Below are positions 22,167 to 22,431 of a stretch of DNA of 22,431 nucleotides, piece by piece. Source of the DNA: Saccoglossus kowalevskii (Eukaryota; Hemichordata; Enteropneusta; Harrimaniidae); the NCBI RefSeq assembly GCF_000003605.2, contig NW_003151126.1, forward strand, positions 1 to 22,431, written 5' to 3'. The notes under the pieces were generated by a model. That model was given only the letters and a program-made list of their open reading frames with translations. It had not been told where the DNA came from and ran no database searches. Each line of letters starts with the position of its first letter. Within the stretch, counting starts at the first letter, position 1. The position numbers were made by a program, and so were the translations under genes.

Positions 22167-22431
22167 CTAAGTGTCATTGCTGATGCGACACTATATGTAG
22201 TGTAATATGTGTAATTGCTGATGCTACACTGTATGTAGTGTAATATGTGTAATTGCTGATGCTACACTATATGTAGCGTAGTATGTGTCATTGCTGATGC
22301 TACACTACATGTAGCGTAATGTGTCATTGCTGATTCTACACTATATGTAGCGTAATATGTGTCATTGCTGATGCTGCACTACATGTAGCGTAATATGTGC
22401 CATTGCTGATGCTACACTATATGTAGTCGTG
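22167..22431. repeat. Partial HOR unit at the right edge
   Basis: This is the start of a further unit (GATGCGACAC, two GTGTAATT, TAGCGTAGTATG, 36-mer, GATTC, CTGCAC, GTGCC) that matches 4959-5219 until 22427. The final bases TAGTCGTG depart from that copy and match the rare form at 10748. The array continues past the window. Confidence 0.85.

Larger units (their letters stand above)
1..22431. repeat. Satellite DNA array, 38-bp monomer, whole window
   Basis: Every part of the window is a head-to-tail copy of one monomer, about 600 copies estimated from the mean length of 37.4 bp. Three segments make up the monomer: an 18-bp dyad TACACTATATGTAGTGTA, then ATATGTGTCATT, then GCTGATGC. All copies have the same orientation. 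The array runs off both ends: base 1 is the first base of a monomer and base 22431 lies inside one. G+C of the monomer is 13/38. CpG is almost confined to the TAGCGTA variants. Stops lie in each monomer on both strands and the 38-bp period rotates the frame, so no long ORF can exist. Satellites of this kind are typical of eukaryotic heterochromatin; centromere, subtelomere or sex chromosome cannot be told apart from this window. I do not recognise the family. Confidence 0.98.

Noticed and set aside
1-22431. CRISPR array
   Set aside because: Copies are directly adjacent with no spacers of unrelated sequence, and differences between copies are point changes that recur in a higher-order pattern.
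1-22431. Protein-coding tandem repeat
   Set aside because: The 38-bp period rotates through all frames, and TAG, TAA and TGA on the plus strand and TAG and TGA on the minus strand close every frame within a few monomers.
1-22431. Array of transcription terminators or small RNA hairpins
   Set aside because: The dyads could form hairpins with 7-bp stems, but there are no T runs after them, no promoter context and no non-repeat flanks to support transcription units.

Overview
The whole window (1-22431) is one uninterrupted tandem array of a short satellite monomer, about 600 copies in head-to-tail orientation, with no unique sequence at either end. The basic monomer is 38 bp and about 34% G+C. 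It consists of an 18-bp dyad (TACACTATATGTAGTGTA), a 12-bp segment (ATATGTGTCATT) and an 8-bp segment (GCTGATGC). I find no protein-coding gene, tRNA, rRNA, transposon or CRISPR array. Because 38 is not a multiple of 3, every frame runs through the TAG, TAA and TGA of the monomer (TAG and TGA on the other strand), so long ORFs are excluded. A multi-kilobase satellite with higher-order structure points to eukaryotic heterochromatin (centromeric, pericentromeric, subtelomeric or a sex-chromosome/B-chromosome block). I do not recognise the monomer and cannot name the organism.

The array is not homogeneous. Diagnostic monomer variants recur in a fixed order and define a higher-order repeat (HOR). 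The complete unit is 1684 bp and fits 45 monomers exactly: 38 of 38 bp, six of 34 bp and one of 36 bp. It is seen in full at 14859-16542 and again at 19659-21342, exactly 4800 bp downstream and without indels. A perfect 18-bp palindrome (TACACTACATGTAGTGTA, directly followed by CTAAG or CTTAG) occurs 13 times and is used here to divide the array into units. The other units are the same series with whole monomers deleted, duplicated or re-joined (18, 22, 29, 39, 43, 44, 51, 57 and 59 monomers by length arithmetic), as expected from unequal exchange in register.

Region by region: 1-3040 holds a fragment of the HOR followed by a rearranged stretch; 3041-8324 holds four units of different length; 8325-12655 holds two long related units that share about 1 kb at an offset of 2240 bp; 12656-14570 is the least regular part and ends in a diverged island (about 14431-14570) with three GGATCC sites 38 bp apart; 14571-22431 is the most regular part. 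The right end (21860-22427) repeats 4652-5219.

The strangest signal is at 20081-20352. There, 17 substitutions relative to the paralogous copy 4800 bp upstream all change to C, and most fall at exact 38-bp intervals. A sequencing, base-calling or polishing artefact is the leading explanation, but it deserves checking. A second notable point is that the standard dyad looks like the CpG-decay product of a perfect palindrome TACGCTACATGTAGCGTA, which survives at 6181-6198 and 18333-18350.
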